A program made the position numbers and the translations under genes. From Streptomyces sp. NBC_01217 (GTDB lineage: Bacteria; Actinomycetota; Actinomycetes; Streptomycetales; Streptomycetaceae): 64,000 bases of DNA. The notes beneath the pieces were generated by a model that was given only the letters and a program-made list of their open reading frames with translations, made no database searches and had not been told where the DNA came from. The stretch is from NCBI RefSeq assembly GCF_035994185.1, contig NZ_CP108538.1:6637501-6701500 (forward strand). The letters are read 5' to 3'. Shown here piece by piece: positions 35,743 to 43,570 of this stretch (the first letter of the stretch is position 1; each line of letters starts with the position of its first letter).

Positions 35743-36339
35743 GGGGCGCGGTCTCCGTCACGTCGGTCCTTTGCGTTGAGGTGAATGTCCGTCGGACAGC
35801 GGGATCGCTCCACCGGAGCGGGGCGTTCGGGTGTGTCGGCGCGGAATCGGATGACTGGCGAACGGTGTGTGGGGCAGCCCTGGGCCGAGTGCCTCGCAGC
35901 CCGCCCCGACCGGATCATCGTCCTCGGCGTGGTGTCCGGGCCCGGCAACGACCCCACCCGGCTGGAACAGTGGATCGAGCAGCGGATCGAGCAGGCGCTC
36001 AAGGGCACCACCTCGCGGGGTCGCCACCGGTGACGACCCCGCGCCCGTCGAATTCCTGGACGCCGCGGGGGCCCGTACCAGGCTGGTCTCCATGGGTGGG
36101 TACGTCCCTCCCGGCGGTGATCGGCATCTCCGCGCTCTCCGGCGAAGGCGGCTGGTCGACGCGATCCGGCGTCAGGTCCTGCGGATGCTCCGTATCGAGG
36201 CCCTGCCGTCCTAGTGAAGCGTTCGTATTTGAAAGCCGCGGTATTCGGGGAGCGTCTCGGATCCTGCGGCGGAGGTGGCCCGGCTCGGAGGCGAGGACGC
36301 CTACTGGGTACGGCTGGTGAATGCGGAACTGGGAGTGGC

Positions 36340-36437
36340 GCAGACCGAGGCAGGACGTAGTCGCCCATCGGCAGGTGCGGCTCGGTCAACGTCCATTGCT
36401 CATCGGGGAGTTGCCTGCGTCTTCCTGCCGGATCCAC
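36340..36437 (-). pseudogene. Remnant of an IS5-type transposase N-terminus
   Basis: The minus-strand translation RRRQLPDEQWTLTEPHLPMGDY matches the start of IS5-family transposases, whose usual form is (L/M)(S/T)DxQWxxIEPLLP. Nothing recognisable follows in any frame, and no inverted repeats were seen, so only about 30 codons survive. The match is short and rests on pattern memory. Confidence 0.4.
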
Positions 36438-36516
36438 CCGCAGGGCGGGTCCGGGTCGGCGCGTGGGATCGCGACCTCACACATGCCCTGGCCGGACAGG
36501 GCAGGCCACCCCCTTG

Positions 36517-36596
36517 CGGCATCGCATGGCATCACATGGTGTCGGGTGGCGCGGCTTGGCGCTATCCGGTGCCACTCGGTGCCATTCTGTGCCCCC
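36517..36596. repeat. Eight tandem 10-bp units upstream of the HicB-like gene
   Basis: Eight consecutive decamers start at 36517 and every 10 bp thereafter, without gaps: CGGCATCGCA, TGGCATCACA, TGGTGTCGGG, TGGCGCGGCT, TGGCGCTATC, CGGTGCCACT, CGGTGCCATT and CTGTGCCCCC. The core pattern is (T/C)GG(T/C)(A/G)(T/C)C. Related words TGGTGTC and TGGTGCCA occur again at about 36616 and 36726. The period equals one helical turn. Confidence 0.7.
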
Positions 36597-36706
36597 GAGG
36601 GCGCATGAGCGTGCATGGTGTCACAATCGCCGAGGTAAGTGCCATGGTGTTTTCGCAGGTCAGGGTAGTTGCGTCAATTACCGCCCCCGAGGTGCTGCAT
36701 CGCGGC

Positions 36707-36736
36707 TTGCGTGTGGAGCCATTGTGGTGCCATGAT
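36707..36736 (+). promoter_or_regulatory. Candidate promoter for a leaderless HicB-like transcript
   Basis: TTGCGT at 36707-36712 and CATGAT at 36731-36736 are 18 bp apart. The -10 element ends 6 bp before the ATG at 36743, so transcription would start at or next to the start codon. No Shine-Dalgarno sequence precedes that ATG, which fits leaderless translation. Confidence 0.45.
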
Positions 36737-36742
36737 GGCGTC

Positions 36743-37261
36743 ATGGACCTCACTCCGTATGTCGACACCCTCCGCCGCGAACTCGCGGTGGCCGCCGAGG
36801 CCGGCGGTGACGAAGCCCGCGAGCTGGCCGAGAGGCTCACCGCTCCCCTGGAGTCGGCGACCCGGCTGACCATGCTCAATGTGCTTTCCGCCGCGATGGA
36901 CGAGATCACCCGCGAACTCGCCCCCGGCTCGGTCGACGTACGGCTGCGCGGGCTCGATCCCGATTTCGTGGTGACACTGCCGCCCATCGGCGGCGGTGTC
37001 CCCGCGGAGTCGGCCGCACCCGTCGAACCCCTCAAGACCCCGGCCCATGCCGACGGCGACGAGGGCGGCACCGCCCGCGTCAACCTGCGTCTGCCGGCCC
37101 ACCTCAAGGCCCGCGCCGAGGAGGCCGCGACCCGCGAGGGCCTGTCGGTCAACGCGTGGCTGGTGCGCACCGTGTCGGCCGCGGTCGACGGCGGCACCCG
37201 GCCGCGTACGACGGAGAAGACCCAGACCATCGGACAGAGCTTCACGGGTTGGGTGCGCTAG
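36743..37261 (+). CDS. HicB-like / Arc-type ribbon-helix-helix protein
   Basis: 172 residues. The N-terminal half (1-75) is helical and acidic. Residues about 110-150 (ARVNLRLPAHLKARAEEAATREG and SVNAWLVRTVSAAV) form a ribbon-helix-helix DNA-binding motif as in HicB and Arc-type antitoxins. No HicA-like toxin gene is adjacent, so the role is more likely autorepressor of the downstream DUF4097 and ABC exporter genes. It ends with SFTGWVR. Start ATG at 36743 appears leaderless. Confidence 0.75.
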   Translation: MDLTPYVDTLRRELAVAAEAGGDEARELAERLTAPLESATRLTMLNVLSAAMDEITRELAPGSVDVRLRGLDPDFVVTLPPIGGGVPAESAAPVEPLKTPAHADGDEGGTARVNLRLPAHLKARAEEAATREGLSVNAWLVRTVSAAVDGGTRPRTTEKTQTIGQSFTGWVR

Positions 37262-37344
37262 CCGCGCCCCCCGCCCGCACCACTTCGCCCACACCACGTC
37301 CCACCAGCGGGGACGTCCCAAAGACCCAAGAGGACGGGACAGCC

Positions 37345-38187
37345 ATGCCTTCTTTCGACACTCCCGAACCGATCTCGGTCACCGCGCACGTGGAGGCCGG
37401 TTCCATCCAGTTCACCGCGGGCGACCGCCTCGACACCGTCGTCGAGGTGCGGCCCCGCGACCCGAAGAAGGACCAGGATGTGCGGACGGCCGACCAGACC
37501 GAGGTCACGTACGCGAGTGGCGCACTGACAGTCAGGACGCCCAAGTCCAGTCTGTTCGGCCGCACCGGCACCGCCGACGTGACGGTCGAACTGCCCACGG
37601 GCTCGCGCATCGACATGACCGGCGCCTGGGCCCAGGTGCTGGGCGAGGGTCGGCTCGGCGAGGTCCGCGTGAAGACCTCGTCCGGTGACGTCCGCCTCGA
37701 CACGACCGGCCCGCTGAAGCTGACCGCGTCGCACGGCTCGATCACCGTGGACCGGGTCGAGGGCATGGCCGAGATCACCACCAGCTCCGGCAGTCTGCGC
37801 GTCGGCCTCGTCGATGGTCCCGCCGTCCTGAAGAACTCGCACGGCACCACGACCGTCGGCGCCGCGACCGGCGAGCTGCGGGTGAGCGGCGCCAACGGTG
37901 ACATCGAGATCCGGCGCGCCGAGGACTCGGTCACCGCCACCACCGCCCACGGCACCCTGCGCGTGGGCGAAGTGGCCCGCGGCACTGTCCAGTTGGAGAC
38001 CTCCTACGGCGCCATCGAGGTCGGCGTCCGCGAGGGCACGGCCGCATGGCTCGACGTCAGCTCGGGCTCCGGCCAGGTTCGCAACACGCTCACCGCGTCC
38101 GAGACCCCGGAGAAGACCGAGGACACCGTCAAGGTCCGTGCCCGCACCAGGTACGGCAACATCGATGTCCGCCGTGCCAAGGCCTGA
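37345..38187 (+). CDS. DUF4097 family beta-strand repeat protein
   Basis: 280 residues without signal peptide or membrane helix. Residues 1-70 start MPSFDTPEPISVTAHVEAGSI. The rest is a ladder of short repeats such as VKTSSGDVRLD, SHGSITVDRVEG, TTSSGSLRVG, NSHGTTTVGAATGEL and ANGDIEI, predicted to form a right-handed beta-solenoid (DUF4097 or adhesin-like). The function is unknown. It lies 83 bp after the HicB-like gene and 69 bp before the exporter ATPase, so one transcript is likely. RBS GAGGACGGG at 37331. Confidence 0.85.
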   Translation: MPSFDTPEPISVTAHVEAGSIQFTAGDRLDTVVEVRPRDPKKDQDVRTADQTEVTYASGALTVRTPKSSLFGRTGTADVTVELPTGSRIDMTGAWAQVLGEGRLGEVRVKTSSGDVRLDTTGPLKLTASHGSITVDRVEGMAEITTSSGSLRVGLVDGPAVLKNSHGTTTVGAATGELRVSGANGDIEIRRAEDSVTATTAHGTLRVGEVARGTVQLETSYGAIEVGVREGTAAWLDVSSGSGQVRNTLTASETPEKTEDTVKVRARTRYGNIDVRRAKA

Positions 38188-38256
38188 CCCCAGAAGAACC
38201 CGGCCTCAACTCACTTACTTCCCCAGTCACTTCAGCCCCCGAAATAGGAGGGCCTC

Positions 38257-39291
38257 ATGCCTTCTTCTGTCATGCCCACATCCAGAATGGGTGACGGTCA
38301 CTCGCCGCCGACCGCCGTCTCCGCCGTCGGTCTGCGCAAGTCGTACGGCGACAAGACCGTGCTCGACGGCATCGATCTGCGCATCCCGGCCGGGTCCGTG
38401 TTCGCGCTGCTCGGGCCGAACGGCGCCGGCAAGACCACCGTCGTGAAGATCCTGTCCACGCTCATCGGCGCCGACGGAGGGCAGGTCCAGGTCGCGGGCC
38501 ACGACGTCGCCACGTCACCGGACGGGGTGCGCGCCGCGATCGGCGTCACCGGCCAGTTCTCCGCGGTCGACGGGCTGATCACCGGCGAGGAGAACATGCT
38601 CCTCATGGCGGACCTGCACCACCTCTCCCGCAGCGAAGGGCGGCGCACCGCCGCCGAACTCCTGGAGCGCTTCGACCTCGTCGATGCCGCCAAGAAGCCC
38701 GCGCAGAGCTACTCCGGCGGCATGAAGCGCCGCCTCGACCTCGCCATGACGCTGGTCGGCAACCCGCGGATCATCTTCCTCGACGAGCCGACCACCGGCC
38801 TCGACCCGCGCAGCCGCCACAACATGTGGGGCATCATCCGCGAGCTCGTCTCCGACGGCGTCACCGTCTTCCTCACCACCCAGTACCTGGATGAGGCCGA
38901 CGAACTCGCCGACCGTATCGCGGTCCTCAACGACGGCAGGATCGCCGCCGAGGGGAGCGCCGAGGAGCTGAAGCGGCTCATCCCGGGCGGGCACGTGCGG
39001 CTGCGGTTCACCGACCCGGCCGCGTACCAGTCCGCCGCCGTCGCCCTGCGCGAGGTCACCCGGGACGACGAGGCACTGTCGCTGTCCGTCCCCAGCGACG
39101 GAAGCCAGCGCGAACTGCGCTCCCTCCTCGACTGGCTCGACTCCGCCGGCGTCGAGGCAGACGAACTGACCGTCCACACCCCCGACCTCGACGACGTGTT
39201 CTTCGCCCTGACCGGCTCCACCGTGCCGAGCCAGCCCAACCAGCCCAACCAGCTGAGCCAGCCCAGCCAGCCCAAGGAGGATGCCCGATGA
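38257..39291 (+). CDS. ABC exporter ATP-binding protein, DrrA type
   Basis: 344 residues. Walker A is GPNGAGKTT, signature YSGGMKRRLDLA, Walker B IIFLDEPTTGLDP, and the switch region QYLDEADELAD. The DUF4162-like C-terminal part (about 235-310) is typical of daunorubicin-resistance type ATPases. The last 20 residues carry a repeat of (S/N)QP, which is not part of the family. It energises the permease encoded next, whose start overlaps its stop by ATGA. RBS AGGAGGG precedes ATG 38257. Transported compound unknown. Confidence 0.92.
   Translation: MPSSVMPTSRMGDGHSPPTAVSAVGLRKSYGDKTVLDGIDLRIPAGSVFALLGPNGAGKTTVVKILSTLIGADGGQVQVAGHDVATSPDGVRAAIGVTGQFSAVDGLITGEENMLLMADLHHLSRSEGRRTAAELLERFDLVDAAKKPAQSYSGGMKRRLDLAMTLVGNPRIIFLDEPTTGLDPRSRHNMWGIIRELVSDGVTVFLTTQYLDEADELADRIAVLNDGRIAAEGSAEELKRLIPGGHVRLRFTDPAAYQSAAVALREVTRDDEALSLSVPSDGSQRELRSLLDWLDSAGVEADELTVHTPDLDDVFFALTGSTVPSQPNQPNQLSQPSQPKEDAR
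39229..39273 (+). repeat. Five tandem 9-bp units encoding (S/N)QP
   Basis: Units AGCCAGCCC, AACCAGCCC, AACCAGCTG, AGCCAGCCC, AGCCAGCCC follow each other in frame at the 3' end of the exporter ATPase gene. Exact 9-bp spacing suggests slippage-driven growth of a flexible C-terminal tail. Confidence 0.85.
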
Positions 39292-40076
39292 GTTCCCTCT
39301 CCCTCGCCGTGCGCGACTCGTCCACGATGCTGCGGCGGAATCTGCTGCACGCGCGGCGCTATCCGTCCCTCACCCTGAACCTGCTGCTCACCCCGATCAT
39401 GCTGCTGTTGCTCTTCGTCTACATCTTCGGCGATGTGATGAGCGTCGGGATCGGGGACGGCGGGGCGGACCGGTCCGACTACATCGCGTACATCGTCCCG
39501 GGCATCCTGCTGCTGACCATCGGCGGCACCACGATCGGCAGCGCGGTGTCCGTCTCCAACGACATGACCGAGGGCATCATCGCCCGCTTCCGCACGATGG
39601 CGATCCACCGCGGGTCGGTGATCATCGGGCACGTCGTCGGCAGCGTGCTGCAGTGCGTGATGAGCGTGGTCCTCGTCGGGGCCGTCGCGGTGGCCATCGG
39701 GTTCAGGACCGATGCCACAGCCCTGGAGTGGATCTTGGCGTTGGGTCTGTTGACGCTCGTCGCTCTGGCGCTCACCTGGATCGCGGTCGGGATGGGCCTG
39801 TCCAGCCCGAACGCCGAGGCGGCCAGCAACAACGCCCTGCCGCTGATGATCCTGCCGCTCCTCTCCAGCGCCTTCGTGCCGGTCGACGCGATGCCGGGCT
39901 GGTTCCAACCGATCGCCGAGTACCAGCCGTTCACCCCGGCCATCGAGACGCTGCGTGGGCTGCTGCTGGGCACCGAGATCGGCCACAACGGGTGGCTGGC
40001 CGTCGTCTGGTGCCTGGGGCTGGCCGTGCTCGGCTACTTCTGGTCCAAGTCGCTGTTCAACCGCGACCCGAAGTAG
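39288..40076 (+). CDS. ABC-2 type exporter permease
   Basis: 262 residues with six predicted transmembrane helices. It shows the ABC-2 membrane signature, with a conserved cytoplasmic start (MLRRNLLHARRYPSL), EGIIARFRTMAIHRG and a C-terminal LSSAFVPVDAMPGWFQPIAEYQPFTP block typical of drug-resistance permeases such as DrrB. It pairs with the ATPase encoded just upstream (ATGA overlap). Together they likely export a hydrophobic or antibiotic-like molecule. Regulation may lie with the HicB-like protein at the head of the cluster. Confidence 0.9.
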   Translation: MSSLSLAVRDSSTMLRRNLLHARRYPSLTLNLLLTPIMLLLLFVYIFGDVMSVGIGDGGADRSDYIAYIVPGILLLTIGGTTIGSAVSVSNDMTEGIIARFRTMAIHRGSVIIGHVVGSVLQCVMSVVLVGAVAVAIGFRTDATALEWILALGLLTLVALALTWIAVGMGLSSPNAEAASNNALPLMILPLLSSAFVPVDAMPGWFQPIAEYQPFTPAIETLRGLLLGTEIGHNGWLAVVWCLGLAVLGYFWSKSLFNRDPK

Positions 40077-40289
40077 CGGGACAAGGACCGGGCAGCAGCT
40101 TGGGGGCCGCGGCCCGCAGCTCGTCCCACTCCAGGGCGGCGTACTCCGGCACCGCGTCGGCGTACGCCGCCCCTCCGCACCGGACCGGGTGGGCCGTGGA
40201 TTGGTCCGGCCGCAATCGGCGCAGGCCTCCAGCCTCACCTTGTCGCCATGCCCGGCCTCAACGAGCAGCGGCAGCACCGGGCTGCTATC

Positions 40290-40453
40290 GAGCCGCCGGT
40301 CTTCTTCACCTGCGCGTCGACGACGATCGGCTCGATGAGGTCGTCGGGCGTGCGCTGGAAGATGCCGCACAGCGCGATCGGGGCTATCGGAGCGTCCATG
40401 CTCATCCGCCGCGGCGGATGCGTCACCAGCCGGTGGACCTGCTCACGCGACAA
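40290..40453 (-). pseudogene. Remnant of an XRE-family HTH regulator
   Basis: The minus-strand translation begins LSREQVHRLVTHPPRRMSMD, continues ALCGIFQRTPDDLIEP and ends VVDAQVKKTGG. It matches small Cro/C1-type regulators encoded beside tyrosine recombinases in Streptomyces, with usual form (L)CDILxCTPNDLIE. A few residues are lost between helices, there is no clear start, and the frame breaks after KKTGG. Other frames downstream (40090-40290) read RLEACADCGRTNPR and AALEWDELRAAAPKLLPG, probably from the same decayed element. The rest of the gap 40077-40485 holds no gene. Confidence 0.6.
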
Positions 40454-40485
40454 GGATGCCCCCGCCCCGTTCCCCCGCCCGCTCG

Positions 40486-40911
40486 TCAGGCCTCGACCGG
40501 AAGCCCTGCCGCGCGCCACGCCTGGAAACCACCGATCAGGTCGGTCGCCCGGTGCAGCCCCAGCTGCCGCAGGGATGCCACGGCGAGACTCGACGCATAG
40601 CCCTCGTTGCAGACCACCACGACCTGGAGATCGTGGCTCACCGCCTCCGGAGCCCGATGACTTCCCTGAGGGTCGAGCCGCCACTCCAGCTCATTGCGCT
40701 CGACGACCAGCGCCCCCGGTATCAGCCCGTCCCGTTCCCGTAGCTCCGCATAGCGGATGTCCACGAGCAGTGCCCCGTCCGCGGCGGCGGTGGCCGCCTC
40801 CTGCGGACCGACCCGGACGAACCCGGCCCGGACCCGTTCCAGCAGTTCGTCGATCCCGACCGGCTCCGCAGCCGTACCACCCGTACCACCACAACGACGG
40901 CTGTCGCTCAC
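40486..40911 (-). CDS. Rhodanese-like domain protein
   Basis: 141 residues, a single rhodanese domain. The catalytic loop CNEGYASS carries the sulfur-accepting Cys (about 100), preceded by LLVDIRYAELRERDG and followed by GGFQAWRAAGLP. Such proteins transfer sulfane sulfur from thiosulfate or persulfides to acceptors. The start overlaps the stop of the cysteine dioxygenase gene (ATGA), so both are made together. This supports a shared role in cysteine or persulfide turnover. Confidence 0.92.
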   Translation of the reverse strand: MSDSRRCGGTGGTAAEPVGIDELLERVRAGFVRVGPQEAATAAADGALLVDIRYAELRERDGLIPGALVVERNELEWRLDPQGSHRAPEAVSHDLQVVVVCNEGYASSLAVASLRQLGLHRATDLIGGFQAWRAAGLPVEA

Positions 40912-41537
40912 TGCCAGTCCTCCGGCCGTTCGACCTGCTCAAGACGGAGCACCGCACCGGTACGGCTGTAGCGCCGGATCTGCGGCAGCGGCGGGTAGTA
41001 CGCATGGACGGAGACGGCGTGCTCCGTGCCGGACTCGTTCAGTACCTCGTGGACGTGGTGGTGGCCGAAGGCCCTGCCCTGGCCGGTGGCCAACTGCCGG
41101 GAACGGTCGATGCCCTCGGCGAGTTCGAGGGTCGTCCAGCCGTCGGTGGGCAGCCGGGCGGCGAGCGACAGCTCCTTGAGGGTGCCGACCGCCGTGGTGA
41201 AGGCGCCGATAGAGTCGGCGTGGTCGTGCCAGCCGGTGCCGGTGCCCGGCGGCCAGCCGATCAGCCAGGCCTCGCTGCCATCGGGACCTTCGAGCGGCAC
41301 CCAGGTGCGGCCCTCGGGATCGAGCGGGAGCGAGGCGATGACTGCGGCGTCGGCGGCGACACGGCGGACGAAGTCGAGCAGTTCCGCGGCCGTCGGACCG
41401 GAAGCACCACCACCACCACCACCGGCGGCGGGGGCCTCATCGGCGGCAGAAGCAGAAGCAGATGCACGGACAGAGGCACCGGCAGCGGCGATAGCAGAGC
41501 CGGACACGCGTACAGAAGGTGACGAAGGGGCAGACAC
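40908..41537 (-). CDS. Cysteine dioxygenase (cupin)
   Basis: About 209 residues. The core cupin has the iron ligands in WHDHADSIGAF and the second-motif His in GRAFGHHHVHEVLN. The family oxidises L-cysteine to cysteine sulfinate with Fe(II) and oxygen. The first 60 residues (start GTG at 41537) are Ala/Ser/Gly-rich and unconserved, so the true start may be later. A Cys-ended leader peptide and a promoter lie upstream, and the rhodanese gene follows in overlap. Confidence 0.85.
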   Translation of the reverse strand: MSAPSSPSVRVSGSAIAAAGASVRASASASAADEAPAAGGGGGGASGPTAAELLDFVRRVAADAAVIASLPLDPEGRTWVPLEGPDGSEAWLIGWPPGTGTGWHDHADSIGAFTTAVGTLKELSLAARLPTDGWTTLELAEGIDRSRQLATGQGRAFGHHHVHEVLNESGTEHAVSVHAYYPPLPQIRRYSRTGAVLRLEQVERPEDWQ

Positions 41538-41610
41538 AGAGACCGTCCTGAGGGTTCGCGCGGATGCACAGCCGTACGACGGAGCGCACGGCGCGGCAGG
41601 AAGAGGCGAT

Positions 41611-41697
41611 TCAGCAGGACGGGCGACACACGCAGCCCGCATAGCGGAGGAGGTCCATATGGACCCTCCGCCACAGGCGCACATCGGTGTCGGTCAC
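41611..41697 (-). CDS. 28-residue leader peptide upstream of cysteine dioxygenase
   Basis: A GTG-started frame encodes 28 residues beginning MTDTDVRLWRRVHMDLLRYA and ending GCVCRPSC. It has the layout of Streptomyces leader peptides found before sulfur and cysteine genes, namely a basic (R/H)xHxDLxR core and a Cys-containing end. Stalling at the three Cys codons under low cysteine could alter downstream RNA folding. A perfect 14-bp palindrome (GGTCCATATGGACC, 41652-41665) lies within it. GTG is 7 nt after a -10 element, so translation may be leaderless. The stop is 73 bp before the dioxygenase start. Confidence 0.75.
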   Translation of the reverse strand: MTDTDVRLWRRVHMDLLRYAGCVCRPSC

Positions 41698-41704
41698 GTT
41701 TCGG

Positions 41705-41733
41705 AGTACACCATGTGCGCCTGCGATGGTCAA
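41705..41733 (-). promoter_or_regulatory. Promoter for the leader peptide and cysteine dioxygenase genes
   Basis: On the minus strand TTGACC (41733-41728) and TGTACT (41710-41705) are separated by exactly 17 bp. The -35 overlaps the stop codon of the upstream monooxygenase gene. The -10 ends 7 nt before the leader GTG, implying a start of transcription at or near that codon. Confidence 0.6.
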
Positions 41734-43352
41734 TTGATGTCCGCCGTCTGGTCGGAACGCTCGGCACGCACGGAGCTGCGTGCCGCGCCGCCGCGTGCCG
41801 CGTCCGCCGCCGCGTAGAGCTCCCGGGGCCGTACCCCGCCGAACGACGCCACCAGGTGACCGTCCGGCCTGATCAGCAGCACGGTGTGCGCCGATGCCCC
41901 CGGATAGCTCTCGGTCACCAGCAGCTCGCCCTTCACCGGCAGTGCGTCGACAGCCGCGACGAGGCGGGGCATGACGCCCGCGGTCATCCAGTGCCGCCTG
42001 TCCCACACCCCGGTCCCCGGCGCCACCAGGACCACCAGCAGATGCCCCTGCCCCAGCCGCTCGCGCAGCCGCACGGTCGTGCCGTCGGGCGCCGTCACCC
42101 GTACATCACTGACCGGCGCACCCGGGGGCGTACCCACGAATGTGTGCGCCTCGGCGCGTGGGGGCGCAAGGGGCGAGTGCGAGTACGCGGGGGGCGCACC
42201 GAGGGGGCCCGATCCCAGATGTCCGTCGGTGAGCAGCGAGTCGTGCCCCCGTGCGCTCCCCGGGACCAGGGTCCGCAGACCGCCGCCGCCACGCAGTATC
42301 GGCAGCGACTGGTCTGCGGCGCGCAGCCGTGCGGCGACCGCGGTCCGGCGTTCCGCCTGATAGCTGTCGAGCAGTACGTCGGAGGCGCCTTGATGCCAGG
42401 CCAGGGCCAGCTTCCAGGCCAGGTTCTCGGCGTCCCGCAGTCCCTCGTCGAGCCCCTGTGTACCGAGTGCGCCCAGCAGATGGGCGGCGTCCCCGGCCAG
42501 AAACGCCCGGTCGACCCGCCAGCGCAGGGCGAGCCGGTGGTGCAGCGTGTAGACGCCCGTGTCCAGCAGCTCGTACGGCGGTGTCTCGCCGCACCAGCCC
42601 GCCAGGGTGTCCCGGATCCGGGTGATCAGGGCGTCCGGGGTGACGAGCTCGCTACGCGCCGGCAGCAGCCAGTCCAGCCGCCAGGCGCCGTCCGGCAGCG
42701 GCCGTGCGGTGACCTCGGCGCCGCCGGTGCGCCATGGCGGCAGCCGGTGCAGCACGGCCTGCCCGGGCCAGGGCAGCTCGGTGCGCAGCGCGGCGACGGC
42801 ATGCCGCTCCACCGCCGTACGCCCGGGGAAACGGATGTCGAGGAGCTTGCGTACGGTGGACCTGGCGCCGTCGCAGCCCACCAGATAACTCCCGCGCCAC
42901 CAGGTCGCGTTCGGCTCCCTGGTGTGCACCGTGACCCCGGCAGGGTCCTGCTCCAGCCTGTCGATCCGGCTGTACGGGGCGACCTGCACCAGCTCCTGTG
43001 CGGCCACCGCGTCCCGCAGTCCGCTCGTCAGGACGTGCTGCGGCAGATGGACGGGAGCGGGCAGCGGATCGCCGTCGCGGGAAGCCTCACCGAGCGGCAG
43101 CTCACGCACCAGCTGCCTGCGCCGCATGGACCGCCAGCCGGACCACCGGATGCTCTTGTGCCTGAGCGCTTTGCAGCCGAGCCGCTCCACCAGGGCCGCG
43201 GTGTCCTCGCGCAGCACCACCGTACGGGCGGGACGTGTCTCGGCCTTGGCCGGATCCTCGTGGAGAAGGACGGAGGGGACGCCCTGGGCGGCGAGAGCGA
43301 GCGACAGCACCAGACCGACGGGCCCGGCGCCGACGACGATCACCGGGTCCAC
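41730..43352 (-). CDS. FAD-dependent aromatic monooxygenase
   Basis: 540 residues, a PHBH-like flavoprotein hydroxylase. It has the FAD/Rossmann motif VIVVGAGPVGLVLSLALA at the very start, the DG motif LVGCDGARSTVR, the GD motif AFLAGDAAHL and a thioredoxin-like C-terminal domain (about 390-530). The family hydroxylates phenolic or polyketide substrates using NAD(P)H and oxygen. GTG at 43352 is preceded by GAGGAG at 7 nt spacing. Upstream in-frame codons lack homology. It stands alone before the sulfur genes, and its substrate cannot be told. Confidence 0.9.
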   Translation of the reverse strand: MDPVIVVGAGPVGLVLSLALAAQGVPSVLLHEDPAKAETRPARTVVLREDTAALVERLGCKALRHKSIRWSGWRSMRRRQLVRELPLGEASRDGDPLPAPVHLPQHVLTSGLRDAVAAQELVQVAPYSRIDRLEQDPAGVTVHTREPNATWWRGSYLVGCDGARSTVRKLLDIRFPGRTAVERHAVAALRTELPWPGQAVLHRLPPWRTGGAEVTARPLPDGAWRLDWLLPARSELVTPDALITRIRDTLAGWCGETPPYELLDTGVYTLHHRLALRWRVDRAFLAGDAAHLLGALGTQGLDEGLRDAENLAWKLALAWHQGASDVLLDSYQAERRTAVAARLRAADQSLPILRGGGGLRTLVPGSARGHDSLLTDGHLGSGPLGAPPAYSHSPLAPPRAEAHTFVGTPPGAPVSDVRVTAPDGTTVRLRERLGQGHLLVVLVAPGTGVWDRRHWMTAGVMPRLVAAVDALPVKGELLVTESYPGASAHTVLLIRPDGHLVASFGGVRPRELYAAADAARGGAARSSVRAERSDQTADIN

Positions 43353-43516
43353 GACGCGGCTCCTCGGATCCGTACGGACGACGCGGACGGCAGGAGCGAA
43401 CAGTGCGGGATCGGTGTAGGCGGCGGAGGAGGTGTGGCGGCGGGGGCTCGGTGCGCGATCACAGAACGTATGCAACCCACTGCCGCTGCTTGCGTCAAGC
43501 GAGACCGGAACGCGGC

Positions 43517-43548
43517 GAGGGGCGGTGGCAGACGCGCCACCGCCCCTC
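43517..43548 (-). terminator. Terminator of the glutamate transporter operon
   Basis: A perfect 13-bp stem (GAGGGGCGGTGGC / GCCACCGCCCCTC) with a 6-nt loop lies 23 nt after the end of the last permease gene. The T-tract is weak on this strand. It separates the operon from the monooxygenase gene. Confidence 0.85.
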
Positions 43549-43570
43549 GGGGGCGAAAATCGACGATCCG

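Larger units (their letters stand above)
35743..36742. other. Decayed, gene-poor kilobase upstream of the HicB-like gene
   Basis: No intact gene is supported. A plus-strand frame at 35785-36033 reads RPDRIIVLGVVSGPGNDPTRLEQW and then RIEQALKG before ending. A second frame picks up at about 36035 with DDPAPVEFLDAAGARTRLVS and ends at 36214, as if one small gene had been frameshifted. The part beyond 36340 holds an IS-like remnant and a 10-bp tandem array, entered separately. Coding bias is weak and G/C third positions are lower than around. Confidence 0.5.

Noticed and set aside
36743..37261. HicAB toxin-antitoxin pair
   Set aside because: Only the HicB-like RHH part is present; neither neighbour resembles a HicA toxin.
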